Part shown: positions 8,016-15,184 of the stretch, piece by piece
Position numbering within the stretch: position 1 is the first letter of the stretch
How the letters are laid out: each line of letters opens with the position of its first letter
Assembly (NCBI GenBank): GCA_041557595.1
Contig: JBFFGE010000026.1
Location: forward strand, 1 to 32,724
Source: JAOTYV01 sp041557595
GTDB lineage: Bacteria; Pseudomonadota; Alphaproteobacteria; UBA8366
DNA length: 32,724 bases
Direction of reading: 5' to 3'
Notes under the pieces: generated by a model
Databases searched by the model: none
What the model saw: the letters and a program-made list of their open reading frames with translations, nothing else
Told to the model about the DNA's origin: nothing
Made by a program: the position numbers and the translations under genes

Positions 8016-8525
8016 TTACCCGACTGATAGCTTCTTGATCTTTACAACGACGAATGGGCTGTGGGACGGAATTCTGAGGTTCGCAGCCTCAGACAATGCA
8101 AATGCATCCAGCAACGCATCCTCTCTAAACAGTTGGATTGGCTCGTTCTTATCGTTTGACATGTCGAGATAAGAGAAGAAACCATTGATGTCGCATACGT
8201 CCCAACCCAGTGTTTCCCATTGAAGATCAGGGGGTAAGCAAAGAGGGACGAATGGTTGTGCGTGTGCAGCCAATGTCGCCTCTGCAAGATCCAGAGCAAT
8301 GAGAGTCGCGGCTGAATTTTGAGAAATCAACTTTGCAAACCCATCGATGTCGCTCGTCTCATTAAAATCGAGTAATTGCAGGGAATTCTCGTACATTCCG
8401 AAGTCGCTTTTTGCTTGCAGACAGAGAACATCATCTTGATCCCAAGCCGTAGCGTCAGCCGTGGCAATTGCTGTCGGCTGCCCTCTTCGGACATCCAAAC
8501 CTACAGTGACAAACCGTACAGTCAT
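8016..8525 (-). CDS. Orphan hypothetical protein with low-GC gene body
   Basis: The product is about 169 residues starting MTVRFVTVGLDVRRGQ. It is acidic and Leu/Ala/Asp-rich, has two cysteines, and shows no membrane segment or motif that I recognise. Base composition differs from its surroundings: two 60-base rows inside it (8101 and 8281) count 27 and 26 G+C, i.e. about 44%, while the adjoining dehalogenase gene is visibly far richer. This points to recent acquisition. A GTG at 8567 overlapping the upstream stop (GTGA) is an alternative start that would couple it to the DehI-like gene; I prefer the ATG at 8525, though its ribosome-binding site is weak. Confidence 0.6.
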   Translation of the reverse strand: MTVRFVTVGLDVRRGQPTAIATADATAWDQDDVLCLQAKSDFGMYENSLQLLDFNETSDIDGFAKLISQNSAATLIALDLAEATLAAHAQPFVPLCLPPDLQWETLGWDVCDINGFFSYLDMSNDKNEPIQLFREDALLDAFALSEAANLRIPSHSPFVVVKIKKLSVG

Positions 8526-8563
8526 ATGTTCCAACCCATAGCTGTCGCCAACGCGGCGTTCAT

Positions 8564-9418
8564 TCACGCCCCCGGCAGCGCATCGCGCAGCAGGGTGCCG
8601 AAGACAACCATCTCCGGGCTGGTGCCCTTGTAATGGTCGAGCGCAGCGAGGATTGCCTTGGTCTGTTCGGCGTCCGGCGGCGGAGGGCCATCGGTGAGCG
8701 GCGGCAGGCGGGACAGGATTTCGGGCGCGGCGTCGGTGATGCGCCGGGCGATGGCGTCGCAGGCCTTTCGGGTCGCCGGGTCCTGAAAGCGCGGCCCCAG
8801 CTCGGTCGCGATATGGGCGAGGTATCCGGGCCAGCGCGCGAGGAACCGGTAGAGGCCCGGCACGACGATCGCGCCGCCGGGCGCGGCGTCGCCGAGCTGC
8901 ATCAGCACAATCGAATGGTCGGGCGGGAGCGCGGCGGGATCGACCATCGGCGGCAAGGGCGAAACCGGTGAGGGCGGCGTCCAGTCCGCCGCCGGAATTC
9001 CCTGCCCCCGGCCCGTTTCGCCCTCGAGCAGCCGCCGCACGCAGGCGGCGAACAACAGGTTGATCGGGCTCACGCGCACGAACAGCTCGCAGATCGACCC
9101 GATGGTCTCGGCCGCCGGCTCGTCGACGCCGAACACCCGCAGCGCGGAATCGCTGAGCGGCGGCAGCGGCGCGACCTCGACCGACCCGGCGAGCCGCCAC
9201 GCGGTCTCGGGGATATCGCCGGACAGAAACGCCGGCCGCAGCGCCGCCCACATCCATTCGAGGCAGCCCGGCATGGTCGCCACGTGGCGCTGCAACGTCG
9301 AGACATAGGGCACGGCGCAATAGGTCCGCATCTCGTCATAGATGCGGGCGATGTCGCCGGTCGCCGCATCCTCAGGTATTTCGGCGACCAGCGTCGCGTT
9401 GTCTTGGCTATCGGTCAT
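8564..9418 (-). CDS. DehI-like (group I) 2-haloacid dehalogenase family protein
   Basis: The product is about 284 residues. It shows the internal duplication of the DehI family: IYDEMRTYCAVPYVSTLQRH with PGCLEWMWAALRPAFLSG in the first half, and GLYRFLARWPGYLAHIATEL with PRFQDPATRK in the second. DehI enzymes hydrolyse D- and L-2-haloacids by direct water attack on a pseudo-dimeric scaffold; many relatives are only putative dehalogenases and the active-site Asp cannot be assigned here. The start at 9418 (MTDSQDNATL) fits the domain; upstream codons to 9541 run into the repeat element and look non-coding. It is encoded opposite to the OYE-GST operon. Confidence 0.7.
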   Translation of the reverse strand: MTDSQDNATLVAEIPEDAATGDIARIYDEMRTYCAVPYVSTLQRHVATMPGCLEWMWAALRPAFLSGDIPETAWRLAGSVEVAPLPPLSDSALRVFGVDEPAAETIGSICELFVRVSPINLLFAACVRRLLEGETGRGQGIPAADWTPPSPVSPLPPMVDPAALPPDHSIVLMQLGDAAPGGAIVVPGLYRFLARWPGYLAHIATELGPRFQDPATRKACDAIARRITDAAPEILSRLPPLTDGPPPPDAEQTKAILAALDHYKGTSPEMVVFGTLLRDALPGA

Positions 9419-9487
9419 GGCTTCACCATAACGAATGGGGCCGCCAAACGGCAGCCCCTCCCAGCAAATTGGTACCGATGTGTTCGA

Positions 9488-9639
9488 TCTAGCAGGCTGC
9501 TGAAAAACATGCCTAGCGGATTTGGCCGCATCCTTCGTCAAGCTGAGGATGAGGCCAGCCTGTTGGAATCACTCAGCCTCACCCTGAGCCTGTCGAAGGG
9601 TGCGGCTGCGGACGAGACGATTTTCAGCAGCCTGCTAGA
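9488..9639. mobile_element. MITE-like element with 19-bp terminal inverted repeats
   Basis: The 152-bp element begins with TCTAGCAGGCTGCTGAAAA (9488-9506) and ends with its exact reverse complement (9621-9639). Inside are two smaller dyads, CATCCT...AGGATG (9529-9551) and CACCCT...AGGGTG, of the CCTTCGACAGGCTCAGG type that is dispersed in many proteobacterial genomes. It contains no credible gene, and no clear target duplication is seen. It fills most of the 319-nt gap between the DehI-like gene and rpsI. Confidence 0.75.
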
Positions 9640-9677
9640 CCATTTCTTGCTCAAATCGACTCAAGTGAAATGGTCTA
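9636..9677. repeat. 11-bp inverted repeat overlapping the MITE end
   Basis: TAGACCATTTC (9636-9646) and GAAATGGTCTA (9667-9677) pair perfectly around a 20-nt loop. The left arm shares four bases with the terminal repeat of the MITE-like element. It may be part of a larger composite repeat or a terminator-like structure. Confidence 0.55.
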
Positions 9678-9692
9678 TCTCTTTATCCTTAC

Positions 9693-9736
9693 GCAATTTC
9701 GTCGTCGCGAACCGAAACGGTTCGCTCGGGAATTGC
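9693..9736 (-). terminator. Stem-loop downstream of rpsI
   Basis: GCGAACCG (9707-9714) and CGGTTCGC (9718-9725) form a tight hairpin with an AAA loop, extended outward by GCAATT (9693-9698) with AATTGC (9731-9736). It starts 2 nt after the rpsI stop but lacks a U-tract, so termination is plausible rather than certain. Confidence 0.5.
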
Positions 9737-9737
9737 T

Positions 9738-10334
9738 TTAGCGTTTCGAGAACTGGAAGCTCCGGCGGGCCTTGGCCTTGCCGTATTTCTTCCGCTCGAC
9801 CACACGCGCGTCGCGGGTGAGGAAGCCGCCGCGTTTCAGCGTCACGCGCAATGACGGCTCGAAACAGGCGATCGCCTTGCTGATGCCGTGGCGCACCGCG
9901 CCGGCCTGCCCCGAAAGGCCGCCGCCCTTGACCGTGCAGACCACGTCATACTGGTTCTCGCGTGCGACTGCGGTGAAGGGCTGGTTGATCACCATGCGCA
10001 ACACCGGCCGGGCGAAATACACATCGTCGGTGCGGTTGTTGATGGTGAACTGGCCGCTGCCGGGCTTGATCCAGACCCGCGCGACCGCGTCCTTGCGCTT
10101 GCCGGTTGCATAGGCGCGGCCCTGGGCGTCGATTTTCGGTTCGGTCGGCGCCAGGGGATCGACAACCGCCGTCTCGCCGTCGGTCCGCGGCGTACCGCTA
10201 ACCGCGGCGCCGAGATCGGCAAGGTCGGTGATTGTCCCGCCCGAGGGCGCATCGGAGGCGGCGGTCTCCGCCGCCGCTTCGGTGGCCGCAGCCTCTTCGC
10301 CGGCCGCTTGTTCGGTCTTTTCGTCTTCCGCCAT
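9738..10334 (-). CDS. rpsI: Small-subunit ribosomal protein S9 (uS9) with long N-terminal extension
   Basis: The product is about 198 residues. The C-terminal ~130 residues are ordinary S9: YATGKRKDAVARVW, INNRTDDVYF, TVKGGGLSGQAGAVRHGI, LKRGGFLTRDARVVERKKYG and the basic tail ending in SKR. The first ~70 residues are a low-complexity acidic Ala/Glu/Thr region absent from E. coli S9; shorter extensions are known in alphaproteobacteria. It lies 2 nt after the rplM stop, in the universal rplM-rpsI operon. The ATG at 10334 seems right because the frame is coupled to rplM; the extension reads as continuous coding sequence. Confidence 0.97.
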   Translation of the reverse strand: MAEDEKTEQAAGEEAAATEAAAETAASDAPSGGTITDLADLGAAVSGTPRTDGETAVVDPLAPTEPKIDAQGRAYATGKRKDAVARVWIKPGSGQFTINNRTDDVYFARPVLRMVINQPFTAVARENQYDVVCTVKGGGLSGQAGAVRHGISKAIACFEPSLRVTLKRGGFLTRDARVVERKKYGKAKARRSFQFSKR

Positions 10335-10336
10335 GA

Positions 10337-10801
10337 TCAGGCGCTCCGCTTGTTCTTGGAGTTCATCGCCGCGACATCGAGCGATTCCGGCTGCTGCGCA
10401 ACGTGAGGATGTTCCTCGCCGGCATAAACCTTGAGGTTACCGATCTGGGTGCGCGCCAGCTTATTGCGCGGCAGCATGCGCTGCACCGCCTTGACAATGA
10501 CCTCCTCCGGCTTTTTGCCTTCGAGGATTTGTCCCGCGCTGCGCGATTTGATCCCGCCGGGATAGCCCGTGTGACGGTAGTAGATCTTGTCGCTCAGCTT
10601 CTTGCCTGTCAGCGCGATCTTTTCCGCGTTGATCACCACGACGTTGTCGCCGCAATCCACATGCGGCGTAAAGCTCGGCTTGTGCTTGCCCCGCAGCATA
10701 TTGGCGAGGATCACCGCCAGACGCCCGAGGACGAGGTCCTGCGCGTCGACTAGGTACCACTTCTTCTGCACCTCGGCCGGTTTAATCGAATAGGTTTTCA
10801 T
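10337..10801 (-). CDS. rplM: Large-subunit ribosomal protein L13 (uL13)
   Basis: The product is about 154 residues, the normal alphaproteobacterial length. Conserved stretches include WYLVDAQDLVLGRLAVILANMLRGK, VVVINAEKIALTGKKL, YYRHTGYPGG and AVQRMLPRNKLART. It binds 23S rRNA early in assembly of the large subunit. It is first gene of the rplM-rpsI operon and has a recognisable sigma-70-like promoter upstream. The ribosome-binding site (GGAAAGAG) is moderate. Confidence 0.98.
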   Translation of the reverse strand: MKTYSIKPAEVQKKWYLVDAQDLVLGRLAVILANMLRGKHKPSFTPHVDCGDNVVVINAEKIALTGKKLSDKIYYRHTGYPGGIKSRSAGQILEGKKPEEVIVKAVQRMLPRNKLARTQIGNLKVYAGEEHPHVAQQPESLDVAAMNSKNKRSA

Positions 10802-10846
10802 GAGTCGCTCTTTCCGCGTGACTGCCGCGTCTTGAAATCGCCGCGG

Positions 10847-10874
10847 AGTATGCCAGAAGACAAAGCCAAGTCAA
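10847..10874 (-). promoter_or_regulatory. Promoter of rplM-rpsI
   Basis: On the minus strand, TTGACT (10874-10869) and CATACT (10852-10847) are separated by 16 nt, with an AT-rich stretch upstream (10875-10930). The position 46-54 nt before the rplM ATG suits a housekeeping promoter. Confidence 0.6.
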
Positions 10875-10979
10875 CGAAAATCAAATGCGTTTTCTTCTGT
10901 TGTTTCAATTGTTTACAATTACGGTATTAAGTTACCGCTGCATAAACGCCCGAGACAACGCCTTAATTCGGCGTCGACC

Positions 10980-11345
10980 TCACGGAGCCGGCGCATGATG
11001 GATATAGGCGCGGCGAATCCGTCCCCGGGCATCGGGAAACACGATCTCGGCTACCGACTGGCCGCGGTGATTGGTATAGCAGGTGGTAAAGCTCCCCACA
11101 CGGACCAGCACGGCCTGCAATTCGAAGCGCAGCACGCTGTCGGGTCCCAGGCTTTGACTGAAATAATCGCGAAGCTCCGGCTTCGTCCGGATCGTCCCGT
11201 CCGGCCGGTTCAACCGCTGCGCCACCAGCGGCGATACGAACTCCAGCGAATCGGCATAATGGGTCATCACCGCGTCGAGATCGTGCGCGTTCCACGCATC
11301 GATCCAGTCGCGCGCCATCGCCAGCGCGGTTTCCGCCGCAATCAC
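10980..11345 (-). CDS. SnoaL/NTF2-like family protein
   Basis: The product is about 121 residues with the SnoaL-like alpha+beta cone pattern: AMARDWIDAWNAHDLDAVMTHYADSLEFVSP at the N-terminus, then a beta-rich half ending AEIVFPDARGRIRRAYIHH. Such proteins are small isomerases, hydrolases or unknown binding proteins; no specific reaction can be assigned. It starts with GTG at 11345, overlapping the stop of the upstream thioesterase gene as GTGA, so the two are translationally coupled. Confidence 0.8.
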   Translation of the reverse strand: MIAAETALAMARDWIDAWNAHDLDAVMTHYADSLEFVSPLVAQRLNRPDGTIRTKPELRDYFSQSLGPDSVLRFELQAVLVRVGSFTTCYTNHRGQSVAEIVFPDARGRIRRAYIHHAPAP

Positions 11346-11773
11346 GGCGCGGCCATCGCATAGGTCGCGGTGATATGGGCCACCGGGTCGGATTCGCCGT
11401 CGGAATAGATCGTCGCCTCCCCTACCGCCAGCCGCCGGCCCTGCCGGATGATCCGGCTGTCCGCGACCAGATCGGCGAGCGCGGGTCGGCGCAGGAAATT
11501 GACGTTCAGATTGCTGGTCGCCGAATTATGGTAGTCCGGACCCGCCATGCCGAGCACCGCCGCCCAGATCGTATAATCGCCGAGCGTCATCATCGCCGGC
11601 CCGCTCAGGGTTTCGCCGGGCCGCACGTGATGATCGTCGAAGAGCAGCCGGACCCGGGCATCGCCGAAACCGATCCGCTCGATCTCGAAGCGGTAAATCC
11701 GCATCGCCGGCGCATCGGCGGGCCAAATGGCGCGAAACTGCTCGATGGTGATACGGGGCTGGTTTTGGGGCAT
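11342..11773 (-). CDS. Hotdog-fold thioesterase (PaaI/4HBT type)
   Basis: The product is about 143 residues. The central hotdog helix and strands are visible in RPGETLSGPAMMTLGDYTIWAAVLGM, followed by SNLNVNFLRRPALADLVADSRIIRQGRRLAVGEATIYSDG. This matches acyl-CoA thioesterase-like proteins of the PaaI family; the substrate is unknown. It is the first gene of a two-gene minus-strand unit with the SnoaL-like gene and is divergent from the crotonase gene, which may work on related CoA esters. Confidence 0.85.
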   Translation of the reverse strand: MPQNQPRITIEQFRAIWPADAPAMRIYRFEIERIGFGDARVRLLFDDHHVRPGETLSGPAMMTLGDYTIWAAVLGMAGPDYHNSATSNLNVNFLRRPALADLVADSRIIRQGRRLAVGEATIYSDGESDPVAHITATYAMAAP

Positions 11774-11902
11774 CCGGACCTCACGATTAAGGGTCGACCC
11801 ATAGCGCGATTTTCCGCTGCCGCCGTCAAGCCTGGAGGCGATAAATCGTCACGTCCGTCCAAATTTTCACGCGGCCCGCCGCCGAAGATGTGTATCATCG
11901 GC

Positions 11903-11927
11903 CGCACCGGCGCCGCGCGCCGGTGCG
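11903..11927 (+). other. Stable 11-bp hairpin in the crotonase leader
   Basis: CGCACCGGCGC (11903-11913) pairs perfectly with GCGCCGGTGCG (11917-11927) across a CGC loop. It ends 38 nt before the ATG at 11966. No U-tract follows. It could stabilise the leader or act as a protein-binding dyad. Confidence 0.5.
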
Positions 11928-11965
11928 ATGCCAATCCCGTCCCCGTTTGCGAGGAAGCACGCCGC

Positions 11966-12769
11966 ATGGCACAGAAACGCCCGGCAATGACGAACGAACC
12001 GATCCTGGTGCGCACCGACGCCGGTGGCGTCAGCACGCTCATGCTGAACCGCCCGGATGCGCGCAACGCGCTGTCCACCGACCTCATGCACGCGATGCAA
12101 ACCGAACTCGACGCCATCGCCGAAGACCCCTCGGTGCGCGTCGTGGTCATCGCCGGCGCCGGACCCGGCTTTTGCGCCGGCCACGACATGCGCGAATTGC
12201 GCGCCGAGCCGAACGAGGCCTTTTATCGCAAGACCTTCAAGGCGAGTTCCCGCATCATGCTGACGATCGGCGCGTTGCCGCAGCCGGTGATCGCCCGCGT
12301 GCACGGCGTCGCCACCGCCGCGGGGTGCCAGCTCGTCGCCAGCTGCGACCTTGCCGTGGCGTCGATTGAGGCTCGTTTCGCCACGCCCGGCGTCCATATC
12401 GGCCTGTTCTGCTCGACGCCGATGGTGCCGATCAGCCGGAAGATCGGCCGCAAGGCCATGATGGAAATGCTGCTGCTGGGCGAAATGGTCGATGCGGCGG
12501 ACGCGCACCGGCTGGGCCTCGTGAACCGGGTGGTCGAGGAGGCGGAACTGGACGCCGCGATCGGCGGCATGACCGCGAAGATCGCCGCCAAGTCCCCGGT
12601 CGCCATCCGCATGGGCAAGGAAGCGTATTACGCGCAGCTCGACATGGATCTCGCCGATGCCTATGCCCATTGCGGCGAGGTGATGACCCGGAACATGCTG
12701 ACGCACGACGCCGAGGAAGGTATCGACGCCTTTCTCGAGAAGCGCGATCCGGTCTGGGAAGGACGATAG
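11966..12769 (+). CDS. Enoyl-CoA hydratase/isomerase family protein (ECHDC3-like)
   Basis: The product is about 267 residues with the crotonase fold: NRPDARNALSTDLM, oxyanion-hole segment GPGFCAGHDMREL, and GVATAAGCQLVASCDLAVAS. The two glutamates that catalyse hydration in classical enoyl-CoA hydratase are not in place: the first is Gln in GCQL, and the second position falls in TPGVHIGLF without Glu. This is the pattern of the ECHDC3 subgroup, whose activity is unclear. The start at 11966 has GAGGAAG at 11951-11957; a second ATG at 11987 is possible. The CoA-binding protein gene follows 8 nt later, so they are likely cotranscribed. Confidence 0.88.
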   Translation: MAQKRPAMTNEPILVRTDAGGVSTLMLNRPDARNALSTDLMHAMQTELDAIAEDPSVRVVVIAGAGPGFCAGHDMRELRAEPNEAFYRKTFKASSRIMLTIGALPQPVIARVHGVATAAGCQLVASCDLAVASIEARFATPGVHIGLFCSTPMVPISRKIGRKAMMEMLLLGEMVDAADAHRLGLVNRVVEEAELDAAIGGMTAKIAAKSPVAIRMGKEAYYAQLDMDLADAYAHCGEVMTRNMLTHDAEEGIDAFLEKRDPVWEGR

Positions 12770-12777
12770 GAACCGGC

Positions 12778-13260
12778 ATGACCGACGACCTCAGCTACGA
12801 CGACGAAATCATTCGGGCCGTCCTCCGCGACACCCGCACCATCGCTATGGTCGGCGCGAGCGCTACGTGGAGCCGGCCGAGCTTCTTCGTCATGAAATAC
12901 CTGCAGCGCAAGAACTACCGGGTGATCCCGGTCAATCCCGGGATCGCGGGGCAGGAGATTCTCGGCGAGCCGGTGGCGGCGTCGCTGTCCGATATCGCCG
13001 AGCCGGTCGACATGGTCGACATCTTCCGCAATTCCGAAGCCGCCGGCGCGATCACCGACGAAGCGATCGCCATCGGCGCGAAATCGGTATGGATGCAGAT
13101 CGGCGTGCGCAACGATGCAGCCGCATCGCGCGCCGAGGCCGCCGGGCTCACGGTGATCATGAACCGCTGTCCCAAGATCGAGTATTCGCGGCTGTGCGGC
13201 GAACTGAGCTGGCTCGGCATGAATTCCGGCATCATCAGCGCGAAACGGCGGCGGATCTAA
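12778..13260 (+). CDS. CoA-binding domain protein (YccU family)
   Basis: The product is about 160 residues with a Rossmann-like CoA-binding fold as in YccU and the N-terminus of succinyl-CoA synthetase alpha: TIAMVGASATWSRPSFFVMKYLQ, VIPVNPGIAGQEILGEPVAASLSDI, VDMVDIFRNSEAAG, and KSVWMQIGVRND. A conserved NRCPKIEYSRL segment lies near the C-terminus. The function is unknown; it commonly sits beside metY in alphaproteobacteria. It follows the crotonase gene with an 8-nt gap and precedes metY by 42 nt. Confidence 0.9.
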   Translation: MTDDLSYDDEIIRAVLRDTRTIAMVGASATWSRPSFFVMKYLQRKNYRVIPVNPGIAGQEILGEPVAASLSDIAEPVDMVDIFRNSEAAGAITDEAIAIGAKSVWMQIGVRNDAAASRAEAAGLTVIMNRCPKIEYSRLCGELSWLGMNSGIISAKRRRI

Positions 13261-13302
13261 CCGCCCGAAATCATCGAATTCCGATCAACGGAGGGGATCA
13301 TC

Positions 13303-14616
13303 ATGCCCGGCCCATCGAACCGCAAACCGGCGATCGAGACGCTCGCCGTCCATGCCGGCACTTCGCCCGACCCGCATACGGGCGCGCGGCAGACGCCGAT
13401 CTATCAGACGGCATCCTTCGTCTTCGACGATGCCGACCATGCGGCTTCGCTGTTCAACCTGCAGCTCCCCGGCTTCATCTATTCGCGGCTAACCAATCCG
13501 ACGGTGGCGGCGCTGGAGGAACGGGTCGCCGCGCTCGAAGGCGGCCGCGGCGGCACCGCCACGGCGTCGGGCCACGCGGCACAGATCCTGGCGCTGTTCC
13601 CGTTGATGCAGCCGGGCGACGAGATCGTCGCGTCGAGCAAGCTCTATGGCGGATCGCTCAACCAGATGGGCCACAGCTACAAGAAATTCGGCTGGCAGGC
13701 GCAGTTCGTCGACCCGGACGATACCGAAAACTTCGCCAAGGCGATCACCGATCGAACCCGGGCAATCTTCATCGAGAGCCTCGCCAACCCCGGCGGCGTG
13801 GTCGTCGACATCGAGGCGGTGGCGAAGATCGCCAACGCGGCGGGCATCCCGCTGCTCGTGGACAATACGATGGCGACGCCCTATCTCTGCCGCCCGCTGG
13901 AGTTCGGCGCCGACATGGTGATCCACTCGACCACCAAGTTCCTGTCCGGCAACGGCACCGCGCTCGGCGGCGTGGTGGTCGATTCCGGCCGCTTCGACTG
14001 GTTCCAGAACGACAAGTTCCCGAGCCTGTCGACGCCCGCCCCGGAATACCACGGCCTCACCTTCGCCGAGACGTTCGGCGACACCGCCTACACGCTCTAT
14101 GGCCATGCGGTGGGCTTGCGCGATCTCGGCGCGTGTCAGTCGCCGATGAACGCCTGGCTGACGCTGCTCGGCATCGAAACCCTGCCGCTGCGCATGGAGC
14201 GGCACTGCGCCAATGGTCTGGCGGTCGCGAAATTCCTGCAGGCGCACCCGGCGGTGTCCTGGGTCTCCTACGCCGGGCTGAAGACCGACCCCTACCACGC
14301 GCTGCAGCAAAAATACCTGCCGAAGGGGGCCGGCTCGGTCTTCACCTTCGGCGTCAAGGGCGGCTTCGAGACCGGGGTCGCGGTGATCGAGGGCGTCGAG
14401 CTGTTCAGCCATCTCGCCAATATCGGCGACACACGGTCGCTGATCCTGCACCCGGCATCGACGACGCACCGGCAGCTTACGGAAGCGCAGCAGATCGCCT
14501 GCGGCGCCGGGCCGGACGTGGTGCGGCTGTCGGTGGGCATCGAGAATGTCGACGACCTGACCGCCGACCTCGATCAGGCGCTAACCAAGGCGACCGCCGC
14601 GCAGGCGGCGGTTTAG
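13303..14616 (+). CDS. metY: O-acetylhomoserine sulfhydrylase/aminocarboxypropyltransferase
   Basis: The product is about 437 residues, a PLP enzyme of the Cys/Met metabolism family that makes homocysteine from O-acetylhomoserine and sulfide. Visible features: AVHAGTSPDPHTGARQTPIYQTASFVF, YSRLTNPT, the GHAAQ segment that binds PLP phosphate, and the Schiff-base lysine Lys212 in HSTTKFLSGNG. The C-terminal SVGIENVDDL is typical. A strong ribosome-binding site (GGAGGGG) precedes the ATG. The leader after the preceding gene is only 42 nt, too short for a SAM-II riboswitch. Confidence 0.95.
   Translation: MPGPSNRKPAIETLAVHAGTSPDPHTGARQTPIYQTASFVFDDADHAASLFNLQLPGFIYSRLTNPTVAALEERVAALEGGRGGTATASGHAAQILALFPLMQPGDEIVASSKLYGGSLNQMGHSYKKFGWQAQFVDPDDTENFAKAITDRTRAIFIESLANPGGVVVDIEAVAKIANAAGIPLLVDNTMATPYLCRPLEFGADMVIHSTTKFLSGNGTALGGVVVDSGRFDWFQNDKFPSLSTPAPEYHGLTFAETFGDTAYTLYGHAVGLRDLGACQSPMNAWLTLLGIETLPLRMERHCANGLAVAKFLQAHPAVSWVSYAGLKTDPYHALQQKYLPKGAGSVFTFGVKGGFETGVAVIEGVELFSHLANIGDTRSLILHPASTTHRQLTEAQQIACGAGPDVVRLSVGIENVDDLTADLDQALTKATAAQAAV
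14593..14612 (+). terminator. Stem-loop overlapping the metY stop
   Basis: ACCGCCGC (14593-14600) pairs with GCGGCGGT (14605-14612) around GCAG, followed by TT and the stop codon. The U-tract is very short. It lies between convergent genes and could end transcription in both directions. Confidence 0.35.
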
Positions 14617-14626
14617 CCGACGCTAG

Positions 14627-14992
14627 TCAAACACCGAACCCATCGCCCGGTTTCTTGTATTCTTCGCGGGGTGGGCTGAAGACGTCGATGACGGTTGCGC
14701 CGGCCGCGCCGGTGCGGATGCCGTGCTCGACGCCGCCGGGTGTGCACCAGAAGTCGCCGGCCTTGGCCTCGATCTCCTGGCCGTCCTGGATGCGTACGCA
14801 TTCCCCTTCGAGCAGGATGCCCCATTGCTCCTCGGGGTGGCTGTGGATCGAACCGGCGGTGTTCGGATCCAGCCGGGCGACCGACAGCATGACGTTGTCG
14901 CCGACGAAGACGCGGGTGGTGATCCCCTCGGCCAGCTTGCGCGCGATTCCCTGGCTCATATCGTCGATATTGAAGAAATTCTTCGTGCTCAT
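14627..14992 (-). CDS. Cupin-domain protein
   Basis: The product is about 121 residues. Cupin motif 1 is GSIHSHPEEQWGILLEGE and motif 2 is GDFWCTPGGVEHGI, giving a likely metal site of two or three His plus Glu/Gln. Such single-domain cupins are dioxygenases, isomerases or unknown; no reaction is assigned. The start at 14992 is preceded by GGGGAG on the minus strand. It converges with metY and is divergent from the lipoprotein gene. Confidence 0.85.
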   Translation of the reverse strand: MSTKNFFNIDDMSQGIARKLAEGITTRVFVGDNVMLSVARLDPNTAGSIHSHPEEQWGILLEGECVRIQDGQEIEAKAGDFWCTPGGVEHGIRTGAAGATVIDVFSPPREEYKKPGDGFGV

Positions 14993-15184
14993 GACGCTCC
15001 CCGTTTCGCCGGATTTCCGATGGCCCGCATCATCGCCCGGCCGCCCGTCCGCGGCAACCGTCGCGGCCTTGCCGAATGTAACAATTGCGACCATATCGTG
15101 ATTTGCGTCCAACCGGCGCGGCAGGGGATAATCCGGACCGTTCTTCGGCATTCCGCATCTTTCTACTGGATTGGCAGGAAACCA

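Noticed and set aside
8016..9320. Apparent 434-residue fusion reading from the dehalogenase region into the low-GC gene
   Set aside because: The N-terminal part is the wrong frame of the DehI-like gene; only the segment from 8525 looks like protein.
13261..13302. SAM-II riboswitch upstream of metY
   Set aside because: The gap is only 42 nt, and no pseudoknot-like pattern is visible.
12867..15101. A 744-codon plus-strand open frame through the CoA-binding protein, metY and cupin region
   Set aside because: It is arginine/alanine-rich, out of frame with metY, and shows no protein family features.
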